From positions 60,024,338 through 60,088,337 of the forward strand of contig NC_087064.1 of assembly GCF_963678635.1 (NCBI RefSeq): a stretch of DNA of 64,000 nucleotides, written 5' to 3'. Shown piece after piece: positions 62,440 through 64,000 of the stretch. Numbering within the stretch: the first letter of the stretch is position 1; the number at the start of each line of letters is the position of its first letter. The notes beneath the pieces were generated by a model. That model was not told where the DNA came from and did no database searches. It saw only the letters and a list, made by a program, of their open reading frames with translations. Source of the stretch: Symsagittifera roscoffensis (lineage: Eukaryota > Xenacoelomorpha > Acoela > Convolutidae). The position numbers and the translations under genes were made by a program.

Positions 62440-64000
62440 GAGCTACGAGGTTGGAAGAAGTGCAAAGACTCTAGCCGGCGGTCCCAACACACGAGCGAAG
62501 GGTCCTAGGAGGGTTCAGAAAAAATCCCGGGACAGTACGAAGTATGCCACACTCGAGCGAAGTCTCCTAGGAGGGTTCAGAAAAGTCCTGGGACAGCACT
62601 CGAGCGAAGTCTCCTAGGAGGGTTCAGAAAAAGTCCTGGGACAGTACGAAGTGTCTCAACACTCGAGCGAAGTCTCCTAGGAGGGTTCAGAAAAATCCTG
62701 GGACAGTACGAAGTATCCCAACACTCAAGCGAAGGGTCCTAGGAGGGTTCAGAAAAGTCCTGGGACAGTACGAAGTGTCCCAACACTCGAGCGAAGTCTC
62801 CTAGTAGGGTTCAGAAAAGTCCTGTGACAGTAACGAAGTTCCCAACACTTAAGCAAAGGGTGCTAGGAGAGTTCAGAAAAATCCTGGGACAGTACGAAGT
62901 GTCCCAACACTTGAGCGAAGTCTCCTAGGAGGGTTCAGAAAAGTCCTGTGACAGTAACGAAGTTCCCAACACTTAAGCAAAGGGTGCTAGGAGAGTTCAG
63001 AAAAATCCTGGGACAGCACTCGAGCGAAGTCTCCTAGGAGGGTTCAGAAAAGTCCTGGGACAGTAATGAAGTGTCCCAACACTTGAGCGAAGGGTCCTAG
63101 GAGGGTGCAGAAAAGTCCTGGGAAAGTACGAAGTGTCTCAACACTCGAGCGAAGTCTCCTAGGAGGGTTCAGAAAAGTCCTGGGACAGTACGAAGTATCC
63201 CAACACTCAAGCGAAGGGTTCTAGGAGGGTTTAGAAAAAGTCCCGGGACAGTACGAAGTGTCCCAACACTCGAACGAAGTCTCCTAGGAGGGTTCAGAAA
63301 AGTCATGTGACAGTAACGAAGTGTCCCAACACTTAAGCAAAGGTTGCTAGGAGGGTTCAGAAAAGTCCTGGGACAGTACGAAGTGTCCCAACACTTGAGC
63401 AAAGGGTCCTAGGAGGGTTCAGAAAAGTCATGGGAGAGTACGAAGTGTCCCAACACTTAAGCAAAGGGTCCTAGGAGGGTTCAGAAAAGTCCTGGGACAG
63501 TACGAAGTGTCCCAAAACTTAAGCAAAGAGTCCTAGGAGGGTTCAGAAAAGTCCTGGAACAGTACGAAGTGTCCCAACATTTAAGCAAAGGGTGCTAGGA
63601 GGGTTCAGAAAAGTCCTGGGACAGTACAAAGTGTCCCAGCACTTAAGCAGAGAGTCCTAGGAGGGTTCAGAAAAGTCCTGGGACAGTACGAAGTGTCCCA
63701 ACACTTAAGCAAATAGTCCTAGGAGGGTCCATAAAAGTCCTGGGACAGTACGAAGTGTCCCAACACTTAAGCAAAGGGTCCTAGGAGGGTTCACAAAAGT
63801 CCTGGGACTGTACGAAGTGTCCCTACACTCGAGCGAAGTCTCCTAGGAGGGTTCAAAAAAGTCCTGGGACAGTACGAAGTATCCCAACACTCAAGCGAAG
63901 GGTCCTAGGAGGGTTCAGAAAAGTCCTGGGACAGTACGAAGTGTCCCAACACTCGAGCGAAGTCTCCTAGTAGGGTTCAGAAAAGTCCTGTGACAGTAAC
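62440..64000 (+). repeat. 62-bp tandem array in E3 leader, open at window end
   Basis: About 25 units of the type TCCTAGGAGGGTTCAG AAAAGTCCTGGGACAGTACG AAGTGTCCCAACACTCGAGC GAAG (spaces added). One unit near 62573-62620 is shortened by ~15 bp. Each unit contains GGGACA...TGTCCC, a 6-bp stem with an 8-nt loop, and the palindromes TCCTAGGA and CTCGAG. Two alternating subtypes (actcgagcgaagtctcc and acttaagcaaagggtcc) show higher-order amplification. The GGGACAGT core is shared with the E1 array. Confidence 0.9.

Larger units (their letters stand above)
56391..64000 (+). mobile_element. E3: E1-family LTR retrotransposon, 5' part only, with nested LINE
   Basis: Starts TGTGCCAGTCGG like the E1 LTR but is clearly diverged. 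After about 160 bp a LINE interrupts it (to about 61264); the LTR resumes with acaatcgcgggaaagt and the GATCCAT hairpin region. At about 61925 the last ~70 bp of the LTR, the primer site and the first ~200 bp of leader present in E1 are missing, so this copy should not prime normally. The leader then matches E1 and enters a 62-bp tandem array that leaves the window. Confidence 0.82.

Noticed and set aside
63169-63402. Minus-strand frame in the 62-bp array
   Set aside because: A by-product of tandem repeats; no start context or family match.

Overview
This window is animal nuclear DNA, probably from an invertebrate with compact genes. Introns in the one complete multi-exon host gene are mostly 65 to 125 bp with T-rich 3' splice sites. 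Almost everything else is nested retrotransposons. The species cannot be named from the sequence alone.

Layout. (1) 1-8.5 kb is host DNA. A complete hnRNP K gene (three KH domains) lies on the minus strand at 1744-7509 in eight coding exons; its last intron holds a tandem-repeat block and a Helitron-type 3' end. (2) 8.5-11.1 kb is a LINE endonuclease fragment split by an 881-bp solo LTR, which is itself split by a second LINE fragment. (3) 11092-30292 is E1, a Ty3/gypsy element with 905-bp LTRs that differ at only 3 sites by eye. A 3.77-kb LINE is inserted antisense in its leader. (4) 30293-31082 is an inverted, diverged 3' end of an E2-type element. (5) 31083-55995 is E2, a giant (~25 kb) relative of E1 with a truncated 5' LTR. 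Its leader region contains an intact antisense gene for mitochondrial ribosomal protein bL36m. (6) 55996-56390 is LINE endonuclease sequence matching that beside the solo LTR. (7) 56391-64000 is the 5' part of E3, an E1 relative, with a CR1-like LINE in its LTR and a 62-bp tandem array in its leader running off the window.

E1 and E2 share one gene order: gag (two CCHC knuckles), protease (DTGA), reverse transcriptase (YVDD), RNase H, integrase (HHCC, DD35E), then a Pol C-terminal domain that reads as a TARG1/OARD1-like macro domain. Downstream of pol, E2 carries a second coding block of about 8.9 kb (ORF3, ORF4, ORF5). This includes a complete SGNH-hydrolase motif set in ORF3 and a degenerate second SGNH-like region in ORF4. 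E1 keeps only the two ends of this block, fused by a deletion of roughly 7.3 kb. The polypurine tract abutting the 3' LTR (core GTCCGGGGAGT) recurs several times inside pol, including a strongly conserved central copy.

Neither element is intact: each has a few stops and frameshifts, described per gene below. E1's very similar LTRs alongside broken genes suggest recent movement supplied in trans, or small sequencing errors. The most novel material is the macro domain, the SGNH-bearing second polyprotein, the reiterated PPT motif and a covarying duplicated hairpin pair in the E2 leader.
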